Shown here in pieces: positions 21,935-33,415 of a stretch of 64,000 nt of DNA. The DNA comes from Cydia pomonella (lineage: Eukaryota > Arthropoda > Insecta > Lepidoptera > Tortricidae), in assembly GCF_033807575.1 (NCBI RefSeq), contig NC_084704.1:35007968-35071967 (forward strand). The letters run 5' to 3'. The notes beneath the pieces are model-generated. The model was not told the DNA's origin and did not search any database. It saw only the letters and a list, made by a program, of their open reading frames with translations. The position numbers and the translations under genes were made by a program. Numbering within the stretch: position 1 is the first letter of the stretch; each line of letters starts with the position of its first letter.

Positions 21935-22200
21935 ATAAATACATAAATATTATAGGACATTATTACACAAATTGTCTAAGTCCCACAGTAAGCTCAATAA
22001 GGCTTGTGTTGAGGGTATTTAGCCAACGATATATATAATATATAAATATTCATAAATACTTAAATACATAGAAAACACCCATGACTCAGGAACAAATGTC
22101 CATTCTCATCACACGAATAAATGCCCTTACCAGAATTTGAACCCGGGACCATCAGCTTCGTAGGCAGGGTCACTACCCACTAGGCCAAACCGGTCGTCGG
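21935..22200 (-). mobile_element. SINE A, full-length, minus strand
   Basis: The minus strand reads GACCGGTTTGGCCTAGTGGG, then the box B GGGTTCAAATTCTGG, then the SINE A body, and it ends in (TATT)n-like sequence. AGATATA at 21927-21933 and 22202-22208 is a short target duplication. Confidence 0.85.
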
Positions 22201-22208
22201 TAGATATA

Positions 22209-24540
22209 TAATGTATGTAGGGATTTATGATCGAGCTAAGTTTTAATAAAATATACTTGTAATAAAGTTACGACCAACTTACTTTTATTACTAGTTGGCT
22301 AGTTGGTTGGTTGCTCTATGTTGTAAGTCTGTAAGAATAATTTCTTAACGGTAATTCGTTTCACGTGGAATGTTTTATAGAAGGAACATTATGGTCTCTG
22401 ATAATGTATTTATGTATTAAAAAAAATTGTGAACAACATAATACTTACATTGGTTAACTATTTTCTAAAATAGCGTTGATTTCACTATCCAGCATAGATC
22501 AAAATTTTTAAACTATTTCTTTTATTAAAATGTTGTGTAACTTCTCTCAGTACCGTTTAATAATACTGCGAACAAAATAAAATTTCGTTACCAAGACCTT
22601 CGCATCAAAATCTACTCTTTCCAAACACCTCTCTGACACAATCTCAACTTTAAAGGGTTGTTTGCTCGGGCCTAGATTATTTTTTCTTCACCGCAAACAC
22701 ATTATACTGTCGTAACGCGGTGCGACGTATTTATATTTCCCGGCGCTGTTTGTCCGCCCTGGGCCCTGTCCATGTGTGGGTGCTAAACGTACTACTTTAT
22801 TTATGTGTTCGGTGGCCACAATCAAAATTATTTATGCCTTTTATATATGGAAATCTCGGCCTTTGTCCTGCACGCCGGTCGCCCGTGTTTTTCTCCCTAA
22901 ATTGCTTTTATTCGACGACCGGCTTAATATTATTTTTGTAATTAAAAACTCGTCCTGAACGTTTTCATCGCAGTGGGAATGTTTCGCGCAATTTAAGCGG
23001 GAATCTTTTTGGACGGCGCGAAGTTTTTTTGTTAATTTAGCGATTATTTATTCTTGGGGTGCGTTCAGAATTACGGACTCTTTGTCAACGATGTGGGTAA
23101 TGTGATGGCGGAGAGGAAGTTCGTTTTAGAATTTTAACATGTTGCTTCCATCTCCCTGTTTGGTTATATTAGCACAAGACCACTTCACGCCGCTGTGTCT
23201 ATTATTAAATAGGCCGTTGCATATAAATAAAACACCACTGCACGCTGTACTTATTAAAATATAGATCTTTCCTACATACGAGTAGCTACTCGGCAAAAAT
23301 ACTTCTCTAACAGCTATTTATATATTTAGGAAATACTTTCACTAGCCATTGTTGTTCTTGATAAATTATTATCAACGATCAGTAAATCCATGATAATCCC
23401 AAGTGCATAAGCCAGGCCACCGAGATGGCAAAGAAAGATTACAAAGAAAAATTAGCCGATAATAATGATGGATTCATCCAAGTCCTAAGTTGTAGGGGAT
23501 CTCTGTTGGGCAGTCTACAGCTGCATAAGTATACTCGGATAGTTAAGACGCAAGCGAAGGTTTAATCTTAAAGGATAATCCCAAATCAATGAGACGTGCA
23601 GGCTTCGATTCGGGAAGATATATTCGGTTCAGCGCATATACCTATATACCCACGTACATAAGTATGGGGGAACCGAAATTAACGTAGGGCCCCAACACGA
23701 TTGCTTTCCCTCGTAAATAAATATATTTGTATTCATTCTGTTTGTGAAAAAAAGATAATTGAGTTGTTACTGTTTGAAGGAGCGTAATATATGCCGTTTA
23801 AGGAGGAGGGGTTTTTGTTTTCGTCGCTTGGGATATTTCAGTCTTCGGCGGGACTAATTCTACCTCTCAGAAATTGCTATTACACGTCTGTGTATATTAT
23901 ATTAATGCAAAGTGCCGCTTTGATTGCTCGATTGTAAAATCAGAAAGTAAAGGAAATCACGCTTTTTATACATAGACTAAGGAGAAAGGGGAATAATGTT
24001 TTTAAGATGAAGACACGTTTTTCACATTTACCCAGTTTTTTCGTATACGACTTCAATGTTACTTTATCTTCATATGTATGCAATGATGTGCGTACATGTT
24101 AACGACTTATTTCAAAACATTGCTTATTGGAATGAGTCTTCTTATTGATGTAAATGATTTATTCTTCTTTTCGTGCCGAGGTTTCTTTTTTCATACAGCG
24201 GGGTGGACAGCCCTTGCTGTCGCGTCCCTCAGGTCCAGCTCCGTGTGGGGTACGCCGGTGCTGAGTCGCGGGTACATTGAGTCGAGGGGCTATGAAGCAG
24301 CCCCATTTGGCAATGGTTTAGTAACAGCGACCTTCATCTTCTTTGATAAAATCGAAACCTAATTAAATCTTTTTGTTTGTTTATATCGGTGAAATTCGAT
24401 GAGTTTGAACGTCTGTTGTCAAAAGGTCAAAAATTTCCCTTGACAATGAAATAAATTAACTAGCACCACTGGAAATCTGCAACATGGTGTAGGCCAAATG
24501 AAATCTTGTCAGGGTAAACATAATATAATATATAATAAAT
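22209..24540. other. Long stretch with no recognised feature
   Basis: About 2.3 kb without transposon ends. Short overlapping ORFs at 22720-22958 and 24096-24362 lack motifs. The segment 24180-24330 is GC-richer and could hide an exon, but no splice pattern supports that. Confidence 0.35.
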
Positions 24541-24555
24541 ATAATTTGTACTGTA

Positions 24556-24689
24556 AATATACTGAAACTCTAGGTCCATGGGGTACCAGCATGCACAAGT
24601 TTTTTGGAGAAATCGCGAAACGTCTGGTTGACGTAACTGGTGACCGAAGGGCTGGTGGCTTCCTCGCACAACTCAAGGGCCTATTTTAG
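24556..24689 (+). pseudogene. LINE ORF C-terminal fragment (ETLGPWG type)
   Basis: The frame encodes ETLGPWGTSMHKFFGEIAKR, then LVDVTGDRRAGGFLAQ and a stop. The ETLGPWGxxxxxxxxxIxKRLVxxTGDxRAGxxLxQ signature is one I know from the end of insect and mollusc non-LTR ORFs. The usual downstream Arg-rich end is altered. Coding sequence upstream is AT-rich and not alignable, so this is a small relic. Confidence 0.65.
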
Positions 24690-24699
24690 ATATAAGCTA

Positions 24700-25084
24700 G
24701 TTATAATAATCCTCTGTATATATCCATTATGCATATTGTTTTTGCATATATATTTTTTCTAGTGTGTGTGTTGTATTATATATAATATATTAAATTTACT
24801 TCTTCATATCTCCAAGAGACACTTTGTATATAGCTATCTCTGCATTGTCGTAAAACAAACCATTATAACAAACCCCATTAGCGTGCCTACTATAAAAAGT
24901 AGTAGTATTTACTGCGGTAAGGTGACATGATGTGTGGTCGCCTTTATGGGTCGTAAGGGCACAATGGTCGGACACGCCCGCGGCGCCTATTGTTGACTTG
25001 CGGTTAGTTATATGATATATAGCTGTATGACTTGATCTAGTCACAGGAAATTAATAAACTGTTTAGGTACATTTGGTTAACTGG
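24700..25084. other. No recognised feature
   Basis: AT-rich left half, mixed right half. The 82-codon minus ORF (24796-25044) shows no family resemblance. Confidence 0.3.
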
Positions 25085-25249
25085 CGGCCCGATTCGAAGT
25101 TTGAGATACACGAAACATTTGCTAAAGACAAGATTTAGATTAGATATGCCTATGTCAAAAGTAACGTTTCTGTAAAAAAATCACTATTGACAATGACATA
25201 TCGTATCTTTAGGAAATTTTTGACGTAACTCAAACTTTGAATCGGGCCG
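25085..25249. mobile_element. Harbinger-like MITE, CGGCCCGATTCG family, short member
   Basis: CGGCCCGATTCGAAGTTTGA mirrors TCAAACTTTGAATCGGGCCG. The arms continue with AAACATTTGCTAAAGA against the right-hand copy. About 165 bp, shorter than 7758-8024. The flanking trinucleotides TGG/TAG no longer match, so the duplication has decayed. Confidence 0.65.
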
Positions 25250-25477
25250 TAGGACAGCATTTAAAGTCAATACGGATAAGTGTAGATGCGGGTAAGTGTG
25301 ACTGGCCTTGACATTGGGGCCTGTTTACAAATTGATTAGTGTTTATTGCGAGTTAAAACATTTGCTACTTGATACTTGCGACTATTTTGGCGCCGTGAAA
25401 CGAGGAGGGCCGACCCCAAACAAAAGGATGGCAAGAGCATGAAATGAAATCGCACTAAACACAAATCAATGTGTAAA

Positions 25478-26104
25478 ACCGGCCAAGAGCATGTCGGGCC
25501 ATGCTCAGAGTAGGGTTCCGTAGTTACTCCTCCGTCACAATAAGCTTAAAGTATACTAGATTGAACAACCAACGGATGAACTGTGGATGTACGTCTTTTT
25601 ACTATGAAGGGGAAACTTTTTGCGATATCCCAAAAACAGCTAAACTGATCATATCCACTATAGTTTTCGTTTATGTATTTTAAGCTCTACTTCCAAGATT
25701 TTTTTCATATTTTTTGAACCTATGGTTCAAAAGTTATAGGGGGGGGGGGGGCACATTTTTTTTTTTTTCGGAGCGTTTATCTCCGAATATATTCACTTTA
25801 TCAAAAAATGTTTGTTGAAGACCCCTATTAGTTTTAAGAGACCTTTCCAACGATATCCCACACAGTAGATTGAAGCAAAAAAAAAAAGATTCACCCCCAC
25901 TTTACGTGCGTGTACTTTGCCATAAAAAAATTAAATTTTTAGATTTTCTTGTCAGACTTTCTTGGCTTTATTGATTTATATATCCATGCCAAATTTCAGC
26001 TTCCTAGAACTAACGACCACGGAGCAAAGCCTCGGACAGACAGACAGACAGACGGACATGGCGAAACTATAAGGGTTCCTAGTTGACTACGGAACCCTAA
26101 AAAG
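25478..26104 (-). mobile_element. GTCT-bearing element, copy C
   Basis: Minus-strand copy bounded by GGCCAAGAGCATGTCGGGCC and CTACGGAACCCTAAAAAGG. It has a G run of about 13 at 25739-25751 (C run on the element's sense strand) and three (CAGA) units near 26036. The short ORF at 25501-25683 is a shadow. Confidence 0.75.
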
Positions 26105-27333
26105 GCCCTGGTATGAAGGCTATTTAGTTACACTTACCCCGCAGCCACATATATTCGTATTGAACCTACTTAACTCCCATAAGTTTTTCGGCTAGGCTAT
26201 TTTAGTAGTTAGCAGTCCAACACAAGCCCTTTTGAGCTTCCTTAGAAGTATGAATGTTGATTTCTGTTCTTTTAGTCTATATAGGTATTTATTTAGCAGT
26301 GACAAAAAAAAATACTAGCAGAAATTAATTATGTGCATACCTACTGAAAAACTAAGACTTATATCTCAACAAAAGCTCATATAACTTTGCGAAGGTATAT
26401 TAATATCGTACATTGTTGTGCTGACTGTCGTGTAAATCGTCTACTTTACGGCCGGGCCGGCAATAGTGAGGCGTGTCACGTTACTTAGCGCCTGGCGCCG
26501 TAACTTGCGTTTAAGGCACACCTTGCGCATTGTCGTGTATTCACGGTGCGTCGTCAATTCTGAATGTAAACGGTATAAACGGCCGTCTGTTTATGAGGCC
26601 TTGGATGTGACTCAAAGGTTTTCGGAGGGCAACTAAACCTGCATTACTGTTGCAATATTATGCGGCCTTGACCTTTGATAATCGCTGCACTAAACGGCGG
26701 CGAACGTCACTCAACACTGATTTAAACTTTCACGATTTTTACATATTATTATACATTATCTATTATTTTATATTATTATACATCTTGCACTGCTGTGACA
26801 GGCATGTAATTAAGACTGGGATAGGATAGAGAGTGAAGTAGAAATTTATTATTATTTTGTATTGTTTTATTTATACCCATGTTAGTTTCAATTTTAATTT
26901 TTAAATATTGTATTGTGAATAATGATTATTTTAATTAAGAGCTATTTTAAATGATTATGTTTATATATTTTTGTACAATATTTTATGATAGAAATTTATA
27001 CGATTTAGAATTAAGACATGTTAAAATTGATTATGAGCCTTGTAGCTTGAAATAAATGAATTTTATTTTTATTTTTTATTTTTTTTATTATTTTACACAA
27101 ATTATAGAAACGGGACTTAATCGCTCGTACGTCACTGATCTTATCAAGCAAATAGACAGTAAAATCACAATAAATGCAGCTGCAGTTGCTATCGGAATGT
27201 TACGTTATGGATTTTTAATAAACAAAGCTTGCGCTTATGGGCCGTGATTACGGTAAAAATTTATTTTTATTTTATTTATGTGTGCGTGCATGTGACTTAT
27301 GTGTGCATTGATATTCACGCAAAAGTAGAATTT
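26105..27333. other. Mostly unrecognised; possible retroposon tail at 26850-27090
   Basis: The segment ending GAAATAAATGAATTTTA followed by (TTTTA)n at 27060-27090 resembles a polyadenylated retroposon 3' end on the plus strand. No coding similarity was found. The remainder is anonymous. Confidence 0.3.
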
Positions 27334-27584
27334 GTGTCATCCATGATGACGCGTAGATTTGTCAAATCGAAGCTTTGATAACATGAGGTTGCCAGAGAGC
27401 TCAGTGAGGGGGGGGGGGAGGGGGTTAGGGTCGGCATCGCGCATGTAACTCCTCTGGAGTTGCAGGCGTTCATAGGCTACGGGGACTGCTTACCATCAGG
27501 CGGGCCGTATGCTTGTTTGCCACCAACGTAGTATAAAAAAAAATGACAATACGTGTCAAGTCACGCGTCGTTGTGAATGACACG
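27334..27584. mobile_element. MITE with GTGTCAT inverted ends, split by SINE C
   Basis: GTGTCATCCATGATGACGCG at the left is mirrored by GCGTCGTTGTGAATGACAC at the right. A retroposon C copy (27388-27542) lies inside. A second copy of the left end is at 30696-30786. Confidence 0.55.
27388..27542 (+). mobile_element. SINE/retroposon C, 3' part
   Basis: Includes GTTAGGGTCGGCATCGCGCA, GGAGTTGCAGGCG, GGCGGGCCGTATGCTTG and the terminus CGTAGTATAAAAAAAAA. A G-rich run at 27409-27425 replaces the usual sequence near the left boundary. Confidence 0.7.
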
Positions 27585-27609
27585 ATATGTAAACGACTAA
27601 AAAAATGAC

Positions 27610-28005
27610 TTAAAATATTTGATATCTATATATCCGACGAAAGAAGACCATAGTATTGTATACTTCGATATTAAGTATACGTACAAAAGGCTCTATATTC
27701 AAAAATGGATTTAGTAGGTTTGCACTCTCAGCCAACGATATGAAATACATTGTCACGACCCAATATAAATAAGATGACAACAGTTGCGTTGCAACGTACC
27801 TACGCAACGCAACGCGTTGATCGATAGAACACATAAAAATCTGCCCCCAAACTAATGCCGTCGTTAAAAAAACAATGAGCAATACTTTACGGCACAAGAA
27901 TAAATATATAAGGGTCATCAGTCCAAGCCTGCAACGTGGAATTTCCCGCCCCATACAGGTAGCCATAAAAAACGAAAGATTTGAGCGATGAGTCGGGACC
28001 GCCAT
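27610..28005 (-). other. Anonymous 131-codon ORF
   Basis: One of the longest open frames in the window. The translation is hydrophobic in the middle (LLIVFLTTALVWGQIF) with scattered Arg. I recognise no domain. The AT-rich DNA and lack of context suggest a chance ORF in repeat-derived sequence. Confidence 0.2.
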
Positions 28006-29162
28006 GTTTTTTTGTCGGAAAAATATCGGAAAATGTCAACACGCTCTCCTGTGGAGTTGAAGCGCGGGTTGTTTTTGATGAAAATATAATTTGGAGATAA
28101 AATTGATGTTTGAGGACAATGTTTTTTTAATTTACTATTGTATTATCATTTCATTTAGTTTCGTCGCGACTGTCTATTATTGTGGCGTGATAAGTTTCAT
28201 AATGGATAAAAACATCAGAAATCTGTTGAAAACAATACGTTACAGAAGAATTTGAGATCTAATCGATTGTTTGTGCAGTTGTAGCAGTTTGTACAAAACC
28301 TGGATCGATTCCTCTCCTCGTGGGTACTAATTACAACCCGACCCACTCGAAAACAGCAAATTAAACATGTTTCTTAATTCCGCCGTCCCCCAGCGGCCGG
28401 AAAGAAAACAAAAATCCTTCCCGGCCGCATGAATCACCCAATGTTTACGTTTCCTACTTTCGATTTCGACCGTGCGGTTGACGTTTTTGGCTCCGACCCC
28501 AGGGACTCGAATATAAACAAATTCTGTACTCGGTAGGCCAATGTCTTGCTAACTTTCACTGTTGGAAGCCAGCCAACGTCGCTGCCAAATCGTTTTTGAC
28601 TTTCATCGAAAACACTGAATAGAAATAATTTATTTTATTATTTCAAATGGTTTTCGGCTGGCTCTGTGATCGGTATCGCAAGAATGCACGGCGACGGACT
28701 GAAAAAACATAAGAGTACCCTATCTGTTTGTAAAGGTGAACAAACTGTTAATCAGGTTGTTTACAATCTGCAGGTTCTCCGTGTAGGTATTTAGAAGGGA
28801 TGTGTAAAAAAAGATAAGTTTAAATTGAGTTTTGAAAGCCGGCGGGCGCCGGCGGCCGGCCGGAAACTAGACTTTTGTAATCCTGTTCGGACAAGGATAG
28901 TCCGCATCAAAACTGACCAAATTATAAACTGTCCCAACTCCCAGGCCACCCGTGCCCTAGTAAGGACTCAAAATTTGTAACATATTTAATAGTTATGGAA
29001 GTGTACGAGTAAGTAAAATATTTGAGCTTTGCAGTAACAATGGAAAGCAAATAAATGATCTACTCATCGAGCGTCGAGCTTATATGAATTGAAGTAAGTA
29101 GATATTAAAACTAATATTACGTATAAAATCTCCTTTGATTTAAATTAGTAAGTATTTGTAAA
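28006..29162. other. Single-copy-looking stretch with GC-rich patches
   Basis: Patches at 28380-28430 and 28840-28865 (GCCGGCGGGCGCCGGCGGCC) are GC-rich, but no gene structure or repeat family is apparent. Confidence 0.35.
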
Positions 29163-29465
29163 ACCTATATTTTACAAGCTTTTATTTACTTTCACCTGAC
29201 CGTTGTCTGTTTGCAATCAAATCTTGCAAGTTAAATTTTACCCACTTTCCGGTTTCCGATTGAGCTGAAAATTTTCATACATAAGTCGGGTGACAATGCA
29301 ATATTATGGTACCATCGAGCTGATCTGATGATGAAGACAAGAGGTGGACATAGGAACTCTGTGATAAAACAACGCAACGTAATTGTGTTTGGGGTTTTTA
29401 GAATTTGCTCGATGAGTATTAGTTGCCTGTGGAAAGAAAAGTACAGTCAGCGATAAAAGTTTGAA
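29163..29465 (+). repeat. Interspersed repeat Y, copy 1
   Basis: TACAAGCTTTTATTTA, GTCGGGTGACAATGCAATAT, ATGGTACCATCGAGCTGATC and GTGTTTGGGGTTTTTA are collinear with the minus-strand copy at 59410-59710. A decayed copy is at 46105-46270 and 46985-47110. About 300 bp with no ORF of note. Confidence 0.6.
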
Positions 29466-30183
29466 CCAAAAATGAAATTTTTGCCAAAAACTTATTATAA
29501 ATTACTATGAATTCGCATAGTACATTAAACAGTTCTTTGCCTTTTTCACCTTGGCTTTTATAAAGATCTTCAACCAAAATACAACTCCTAAGTAAACATG
29601 AAACAAATTCTTTTGAAATATGTTTCAAAAGTGCAAGAAGCGCTTTCACCACAGAGTAAACTAAAATATTCACAACTAAGTGTCCGTGAGCCATCGTAAT
29701 CTGTACTCGTGATCATCTAACCGTTTTAAGCGAGTTCTGGAACAAAAGATACACGCTTTAGGAGAGAGCACGTCGGCAAATTTATCAGAGTTAAAAATTC
29801 GTTAACGCGCAGACGATAAGTATAAAAGGTCCGTTGTTACCTATGTAGGGTCAGCAGATGCCGTTCGAGCACGTCCTTGTAGCGCAGGTGCTGACCACCG
29901 TGCATTTGCTTACTCACCGCCAACTCAGAGTAGAGCACAGCTTTAGGCAAGCGGTGGTCATCCATTCGAAGGACGTGCCCGCACCACCTGAGCTGCCGCT
30001 GCATTAGTAAGGCCTCCATCAGGCAGCTGGCCAACTTTATTGTCACGCGTGCAATAGAGTATTTGTAACTGATATGCCGGATAACTTTTCCAAATATTGA
30101 TAGATCCATAAAATTTACGTTCAAAGGTATATCTTTTAACGTCTTAATTGTTTTACATCCGCTACTTTTGATGCTGACTGTAC
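29441..30183. mobile_element. 743-bp element with GTACAGTCAGC inverted ends
   Basis: GTACAGTCAGCGATAAAAG (29441) is mirrored by CTTTTGATGCTGACTGTAC ending at 30183. The left end is embedded in repeat Y. The interior contains a LINE ORF relic (29840-30025). Only the ends are symmetrical, so it may be a non-autonomous DNA element that gained the LINE insert. Class unknown. Confidence 0.5.
29840..30025 (-). pseudogene. LINE ORF2 C-terminal fragment (LRWCGHVLRM)
   Basis: The minus strand encodes LMQRQLRWCGHVLRMDDHRL, then PKAVLYSELA and LRYKDVLERHL. The LRWxGHVxRM...RxPKxxxYxEL...RxKDxxxxxL signature is characteristic of the end of several LINE ORF2 proteins. The frame continues into unrelated sequence on both sides, so the relic is short and inactive. 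Confidence 0.75.
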
Positions 30184-30246
30184 CAACTATTATTTTAAAT
30201 TAATATTAGTATAGCATTTTTCTATTTCGATATTTTACCAAACTTA

Positions 30247-30519
30247 GTGCCAGTTGCACGATCCCACTAACCCAGGGTTAACCAGTTAAACCTGATGTTC
30301 AAAAAAAAAATACAAAATTGCTTATTTCTTTTAAAACCATGACAAATATTACAATGGCTGGTGTCTCCTTGAAAGTTATTTACAAAACCTAGTTACCAAG
30401 GTTACCAGTACATTTTGACACTGGGTTAACACTGTTAACAGTATAACCGGTTAACCCGGTTAACCCTGTTAAAAGTTTAACCAGTTAACCCCGGGTTAGT
30501 GAGATGGTGCAAGTGGCGC
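30247..30519. mobile_element. 273-bp PIF/Harbinger-like MITE (GTGCCAGTTGCAC)
   Basis: GTGCCAGTTGCACGATCCCA mirrors the right end, whose complement reads GCGCCACTTGCACCATCTCA. The inverted repeat runs about 45 bp through CCCAGGGTTAACCAGTTAAAC-like sequence. TTA at 30244-30246 and 30520-30522 is the target duplication. The centre repeats GGTTAAC motifs. Confidence 0.8.
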
Positions 30520-30540
30520 TTAGTAAAGTTTGATGTTTAC

Positions 30541-30680
30541 AAAATTTGTAATAATATTATAAATTGAAATAGATGTCATTATACTAAATAAAAAGTGACC
30601 GAGTCCTCCAGTGACCAAAGCCGGATAAAACACAAATCAATATTTGATAAAGTAATTTGTATTGTTCCCTAAGTTGTGAT
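30541..30680 (-). mobile_element. SINE D, decayed, tRNA head deleted
   Basis: AAAAAGTGACCGAGTCCTCC and AAACACAAATCAATATTTGA correspond to the two flanks of the tRNA-like head in the copy at 35650-35905. The head itself is largely missing. Confidence 0.5.
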
Positions 30681-30695
30681 AGTATTGCTATGGTT

Positions 30696-30786
30696 CGTGT
30701 CATCCACAATGACGCACAGATTTGTCAGATCTAACCTTTAATAAGATGAAATTACGGCTCAAAGCATAGTTCGTCATAAGTGACAC
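30696..30786. mobile_element. Short MITE, GTGTCATCC family
   Basis: CGTGTCATCCACAATGACGC mirrors GTTCGTCATAAGTGACAC at the right. It is the uninterrupted, internally shorter relative of 27334-27584. Confidence 0.55.
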
Positions 30787-31489
30787 AGTCGATAAAATAT
30801 ACTTTTTAATAAATAGCTTTAGAACAATAAAGATTAATGAAACGCAAGAAGTTATATCACATCTGATAAAAGAACTAAGACCGTCTATTGGCATCTGCCA
30901 GTAATTTCACTTAAATGACAAAAGTAAACTACCTTTAAGCACTAAAGTACATAAAAAGATAAACAGGCTACTGATAAGTTATAACGCTTCGTCTTTTATC
31001 GTCCAAAGTCAAAGGTGAATGCCATAATTGCCGAGAAGACTTTTAGTCGGCGGGCCTCGAAACTCGCCTCCTAAGTAACTCTAATGGCTCTTTGTTTTAT
31101 AAACATTTGCAATTTGATAAAGCGTAGTGGCGAGTACGGGCTTTAGTTTAGATGAGATCCACATCTAGTTTCAAGAGCGCTGTAAGGTTGTGCAGAAGTT
31201 TACCGAATATGGTCGACAGATATGTATACATGTGTTAGCGCTAGGCATGCCGTGGCAAAATATTGAAAAGGGATTTCTAGCATTTTGAATTTATATTTAT
31301 TTCTTTTGTTAGACTACGAATGTATATTATTAGTTATTTAGTATTTGTATACCCTGTATTTAGGACAGCACATTGATGGGAGCTTGAAGAGACAGAGCGT
31401 TGAATAACTTAGTAAATGAATGTCCTCTCTGTTTTATCTCTTATTATTTTAGTGTAGAATACGGAAACTTAGGCTTGATTTTACTATTC
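30787..31489. other. No recognised feature
   Basis: Anonymous AT-rich sequence; no repeat ends or coding similarity. Confidence 0.35.
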
Positions 31490-31519
31490 GAAGAGGGGAA
31501 ACGAATAATGCTACCATAG

Positions 31520-31715
31520 CTTTCGCGTGGAAACCGCCGGACGGAAGCCGTGGCTCCGGGCGTCCTGTACACTCTTGGCAACGGTCCGTCCAAAGAGAGT
31601 TACGAGCGGTCGGGTTGAGCTGGAGCGAGGCCAGAGGACGAGCTGAAGATAGAAAGGAGTGGCGCGAGCTTGTGAAGGCCCTTTGCACCTCTGGGGTGCT
31701 TTAGGACAACAACAA
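31520..31715 (+). pseudogene. LINE ORF2 C-terminus with (ACA)n tail
   Basis: The plus-strand frame from about 31528 encodes WKPPDGSRGSGRPVHSWQRS, VQRELRAVGLSWSEARGRAE and DRKEWRELVKALCTSGVL, then TAG. The GRGRPxxxWxRxVxxELxxxGLSWxEAxxxAxDRxxWRxLVxAL pattern is a standard LINE ORF2 end. The tail ACAACAACAAC begins about 20 bp after the stop. 5'-truncated and inactive. An ORF on the other strand is a shadow. Confidence 0.8.
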
Positions 31716-32604
31716 CAGGCTTGATTTTAAATGATATACATGATTATTTATCCTCATGGTGGGAATAAATTTATCAATTTACTGATTAAAGGTCAGATAC
31801 TATGTTGACCATGGTACCTTGTACTAAAATGAGAGTAAAACCGAATAAATTTAAATTTCTCAGAATAATTAATAACCAGGGAGAGGAAAGGCTCCTTTGT
31901 TTTATTTGGAACAAGGAATTTCAAAAGTTGAAACTTTAACAATATAAAATACTCGTTGAATACGAAACTACCGCAAAACTCCAAACATTAAGCGAATTAA
32001 AGCGAAACTAGTATAACATTCAAAACTTGTCATATGCTCCTAAATATTGAGCCAAGTCAAAGTTTAGGCGAGTGTATATCTCGGCGAAAAGTGGCCGAAG
32101 TCCGGACGCTTGCGGGCAATATCGCGCGTGCAAATCCTCACGTATATACCCGGCTTTATCTGCCACTTGAACTGTTTTATGGTATCCGCAAGTAAAGTTG
32201 GACGGTTCGAAACAGCGGGACACACGGGCGGGGCCGACGACCAATGAAGATGTATTGGAAGGTGGTTCGGCAATCTTTGATAATCGGGGCACGTAGTTGT
32301 CAATTTTATGTTCATTTAGTTTTACTTCCACGTTTGCGTTGGTCTCTTAGAAAGTCACGAAACTATTGTTGCGTCCGCGACTTTGTATTGGCTGGATTTT
32401 AAATTGGGACTTAAAATAATATCTAATTTATTATCTAGTACTATCAAATGTAGTGTAGGTTTGAATCCTGGTAAGTATTTTTTTGAAGATGTACGACAAT
32501 AAGGTGTGGATACTTTCTATGAAGATGAGCGATCCTACCGACTGTGCCATTTATGTATAACTAACAAAACTTGTAAGGTGAAGAAATAAATAAATATACG
32601 TATA
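31716..32604. other. Mostly unrecognised; weak SINE A trace at 32455-32600
   Basis: GTTTGAATCCTGGTAAG near 32459 resembles the SINE A box B region, but the rest is too diverged to be sure. The overlapping minus ORFs at 32020-32331 show no known family. Confidence 0.3.
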
Positions 32605-32790
32605 TCACTATACTTTATAAAACGAAGTGCCACGCTGCGTCTGTCAGTGTGTATGTATGTTTGCGATAAACTCAAATACTACTGAACGGATTTTCATACA
32701 GTTTGCACCAATCAATAGAGTGATTGTTGAGAAAGGTTTAAATGTATAATTTGTTTATGTAACCCGAGCAAAGTCGGGGCGGGTCGCTAG
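32605..32790 (+). mobile_element. Helitron-like 3' part ending CTAG
   Basis: Near the end CCCGAGCAAAGTCGGG forms a stem-loop, followed by GCGGGTCGCTAG and then T. This is the Helitron 3' signature. The upstream body (CTACTGAACGGATTTTCATA, ATCAATAGAGTGATT) is the same as 15131-15270. The 5' TC end is not resolved. Confidence 0.7.
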
Positions 32791-32794
32791 TTAT

Positions 32795-32890
32795 ACATAG
32801 AAATCCATAACTCACGAACAAATATCTGTCATAAACACACAAATAAATACCCCTACCAGAATTCAAAACCATTCACAACTGACTAGGCTA
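32795..32890 (-). mobile_element. SINE A fragment
   Basis: AGAAATCCATAACTCACGAA and TACCAGAATTCAAAACC match the minus-strand SINE A body and box B region, with decay. It abuts the Helitron end. Confidence 0.5.
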
Positions 32891-33219
32891 GAAGGCTACT
32901 GAATAATATGACGCTGTAAAAAACGTAAGCGTCAACCGGAGTCAACCTTAAGTGTTTCGACCGAGTAAGTCAAGCAGTTGGCCGACAAGTGGGCCGACTC
33001 ATCAGCCAAGCCCTGCGGCCCTATGCCCGCTATATTGGATACGTGACGTGGCCGCCAGCGAGTGTTATTGCGGATTACGTTATAATCGACTCCCTCTAAA
33101 ATTGAGACGCTCTCCTACGTGTCGTTATTAATGAACGCGAAGCCGATTTTGATTTAATAATTTATTATGGGTTTATTAACAAAACTTCAGGGCGACGCAG
33201 ACATATTACATAAATTAAA

Positions 33220-33415
33220 TCGGGTTCCAATCCCGGTAAGAGCGTGTATTTGTGTGAAGAGCACCGATATTTGTTTCTGAGTCATGGATGTTTTCTATGT
33301 ATTTAAGTATTTGTATATGTCTGAGTGACAACACAAGCCTTCTTGAGCTCACCGTGGGACTGAGTCAATTTGTGTAAGAATGTCCCTATAATATTTATTT
33401 ATTTATTATTTATTC
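33220..33415 (+). mobile_element. SINE A, 5'-truncated
   Basis: It starts within the head at GGGTTCCAATCCCGGTAAGA and runs through TGAGTCATGGATGTTTTC and GACTGAGTCAATTTGTG to a (TATT)n tail. Box A is missing. Confidence 0.75.

Noticed and set aside
22209..24540. Search for host exons in the longest repeat-poor stretch
   Set aside because: No frame bounded by AG/GT with recognisable protein similarity was found; short ORFs overlap in several frames.
32020..32331. Two overlapping minus-strand ORFs (103 and 83 codons)
   Set aside because: Different frames over the same DNA, no recognised domain; likely chance.
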